Origin: Guopingia tenuis
Lineage (GTDB): Bacteria > Bacillota > Clostridia > Christensenellales > Christensenellaceae
Assembly (NCBI RefSeq): GCF_014384805.1
Contig: NZ_JACRSS010000002.1
Location: 124,001-188,000, forward strand
DNA: 64,000 nucleotides
Direction: 5' to 3'
The notes beneath the pieces are model-generated. The model was not told where the DNA came from and did not search any database. It saw nothing but the letters and a program-made list of their open reading frames with translations. Both the position numbers and the translations under genes were made by a program. Shown piece by piece: positions 62,430 to 64,000 of this stretch (its first letter is position 1; every line of letters begins with the position of its first letter).

Positions 62430-63140
62430 CTAGCCGGCCTCCAGGCCGCAAAGCTCCCGGACGACGGCTCCGGCGAGCATAAGGCCGGCAACGGATGGGA
62501 CAAAGGCGACGCTGCCGGGAACCCGTCCCCCGTCTTCGGATATCCGGGGCGGCTCGGTGGAATAAACCACCTTCATGTGCGTAATCCCCCGGCGGCGCAG
62601 CTCCCGACGCATGACCCGGGCCAGGGGGCAGACCGAAGTCTCATAAAGATCCGCCACCCGGAAGGCGGCCGGATCCAGCTTGTTGCCTGCGCCCATGGAG
62701 CTGATGATGGGGACTCCCGCCGCCTGCGCGCGGACAGCCAGCTCAATTTTGGCGCTGACGGTGTCCACGGCGTCGATGATATAGCTATACTGGGAAAAAT
62801 CCCAGTCTTGGGATTGGGGGAGAAAGAACTCCCGGCGGGGATAGACCTGCACATCCGCCCGGATCTCCCGGGCGCGCTCGGCCATGACCTCCACCTTGGG
62901 GCGGCCGACTGTCTTTTGGGTGGCAATGAGCTGCCGGTTGCAGTTGGAAAGGCTGACGGTGTCCTTATCCACCAGCGTGACAGCACCAATGCCGCTGCGA
63001 ATCAGGGCCTCTGCGGCAAAGGAGCCGACGCCGCCGATGCCGAACACGGCCACATGGGCCTGGGCGAGTTTTTGCATTCCTTCCCGGCCCAGAAGCATCT
63101 CCGTGCGGCAGAGCAGGGTTTCTTTCTGTTCATTTGGCAT
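62430..63140 (-). CDS. tcdA: tRNA threonylcarbamoyladenosine dehydratase TcdA-like (ThiF/E1 superfamily)
   Basis: 236 residues from the ATG at 63138-63140 (MPNEQKETLLCRTEML). The ATP-binding E1 motif is AVFGIGGVGSFAAEALIRSG, with the NRQ motif LSNCNRQLIA and the conserved IISSMGAGNKLDPAAFRV and PGSVAFVPSVAGLMLA. TcdA makes cyclic t6A in tRNAs for ANN codons. It overlaps the upstream phosphatase-like gene by 11 bases. Confidence 0.92.
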   Translation of the reverse strand: MPNEQKETLLCRTEMLLGREGMQKLAQAHVAVFGIGGVGSFAAEALIRSGIGAVTLVDKDTVSLSNCNRQLIATQKTVGRPKVEVMAERAREIRADVQVYPRREFFLPQSQDWDFSQYSYIIDAVDTVSAKIELAVRAQAAGVPIISSMGAGNKLDPAAFRVADLYETSVCPLARVMRRELRRRGITHMKVVYSTEPPRISEDGGRVPGSVAFVPSVAGLMLAGAVVRELCGLEAG

Positions 63141-63531
63141 AGCGTCCCTCCAAAAATTCCTGGCGCAGCCGCCAGATTTCCTTTTCAATGGTTTCGATAA
63201 CCATGCCATAGGCCTCTTCTTCCTGCCCGTCCGGCTGGGGAAGGGGAAGGCGGATGACAGGGCAGGGCAGAGACAGGCCAATGGCCTCTTTGCCCAGCAG
63301 AACCGCCAGATCCGCCGGGGGAAGGGGTTCCAGCCCCCGGGGCGTCCAGCCGCTGACATCCAATTGGTATACCCGGGAGAGGAGGGCGGCCGCCATGGGA
63401 TCGGCTTCTTTGGCAGGCGACAGCCCTGCGGAAAGGCTCAAAAAGGCATCGGCGGCAAACCGCTGGCCCAGGGCATGGGCGATGAGGGAGAGGCAGGCGT
63501 TATCCCGGCAGATAAACAAAACACGTTTCAT
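63130..63531 (-). CDS. low-molecular-weight phosphatase/ArsC-like protein with a degenerate P-loop
   Basis: 133 residues from the ATG at 63529-63531. The start MKRVLFICRDNACLSLIAHA looks like the low-molecular-weight tyrosine phosphatase/arsenate reductase loop C-x5-R-S, but the Arg is Leu (CRDNACLS). The usual DPM segment persists (AKEADPMAAALL), and PADLAVLLGKEAIG is in the place of the later part of the fold. It could be a non-catalytic member or use another residue. It precedes tcdA, overlapping by 11 bases. Confidence 0.75.
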   Translation of the reverse strand: MKRVLFICRDNACLSLIAHALGQRFAADAFLSLSAGLSPAKEADPMAAALLSRVYQLDVSGWTPRGLEPLPPADLAVLLGKEAIGLSLPCPVIRLPLPQPDGQEEEAYGMVIETIEKEIWRLRQEFLEGRYAK

Positions 63532-63567
63532 AAAGACCCCCGTGACTGGAAAGGATTTCTTTCCTAT

Positions 63568-63596
63568 AGTATACTTAGAATCTTTCCTTCTGTCAC
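63568..63596 (-). promoter_or_regulatory. promoter of the phosphatase-like/tcdA operon
   Basis: Minus strand GTGACA (63591-63596), 17 bases, TATACT (63568-63573). Confidence 0.75.
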
Positions 63597-63599
63597 CCC

Positions 63600-63935
63600 C
63601 CTCGCCGGGGAGGCATAACCGCCGATAGAATGTCTGCGCGGCGCAACGGATGTCTCCGCTTCGGGGAAAAGATAGGATGTGTTGGGGCGGGTACCTCGCC
63701 GGGGAGGCATAACCGCCGGGAGAATTTCCATGCGGCGCAATGAATGTTTTCGCTTCGGGGGAATATGGGAAGTGTATGGAGAGATAACTCGCCGTGGAGG
63801 CATAGCCGCTGAAAGAATGTCCGCGCGGCGCAACGGATGTCTCCGCTTCAGGGAAAACATGGGAAGCGTGGAGATGGTTACCCGCCGGAGAGACGCACGC
63901 ACCAGGAGGGAAAGGATCACACGGCGCTGGCAATG
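63600..63935. repeat. 93-94 bp tandem repeat array, about 3.5 copies
   Basis: Unit starts at 63601, 63695, 63788 and 63881, each CTCGCCGGGGAGGC-like with TAACCGCC or a variant, then GAATGTC, GCGGCGCAACG and TGTCTCCGCTTC. The first part matches the unit near dnaA (4396-4690). Confidence 0.88.
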
Positions 63936-64000
63936 TCCCCTTGATACCTCTGGAAAGCATAATGCGGATTCCCAGCCGGGAGTTTTATTTTATAGTACAA

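Overview
The window is a piece of a Gram-positive chromosome centred on the replication origin. The order mnmE-jag-yidC-yidD-rnpA-rpmH / oriC / dnaA-dnaN-recF-remB-gyrB-gyrA is the classic origin layout of Bacillota. High-GC coding style, AGGAGG ribosome-binding sites, RemB, ECF vitamin transporters, a high-molecular-weight rubredoxin and a WapA/RHS-type secreted toxin point to an anaerobic member of the Clostridia. The genus cannot be named from the sequence.

Layout: 1-3640, leftward translation/membrane-insertion genes ending in partial mnmE. 3640-13630, a two-part oriC around dnaA, including a DnaA-box/GC-run/CTA-trio/AT-rich unwinding site between dnaA and dnaN, followed by dnaN, recF, remB, gyrB and gyrA. 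13.8-17.4 kb, two membrane-anchored unknowns, two tRNA-Ser genes and a small amidase-domain protein. 18.0-37.0 kb, a polymorphic-toxin island: one full 3044-residue secreted RHS/YD-repeat protein with its immunity gene, then a row of AT-rich orphan toxin tips with their immunity genes, each tip fused to a copied fragment of the RHS core. 37.2-46.8 kb, a cobalamin riboswitch and its terminator, two surface proteins with DUF4430 (transcobalamin beta-like) domains, one also carrying an alpha/alpha-barrel-like region, and a complete ECF module (T, double ATPase, S, second T). This looks like a vitamin B12 capture-and-uptake system.

47-64 kb is ordinary accessory chromosome: an M13 lipoprotein peptidase, an RpiR regulator divergent from an F6P-aldolase-like enzyme, a Pit phosphate transporter with a PhoU-like partner, AlkD, xanthine phosphoribosyltransferase, a vitamin B6 salvage locus (PdxR regulator / pyridoxal kinase / ECF S component), a LysR regulator, a GIY-YIG protein, a flavin reductase-rubredoxin and a TcdA operon.

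Families of roughly 90-117 bp tandem repeats fill several intergenic gaps. One family occurs both just upstream of dnaA and at the right end of the window. Another ends twice in the same palindrome, and one of those palindromes supplies the stop codon of alkD.

The two most interesting systems are the RHS tip-cassette array, with a conserved hairpin/linker junction before the copied core, and the riboswitch-controlled transcobalamin-like ECF locus. Functions are inferred from motifs read by eye; no database search was run.
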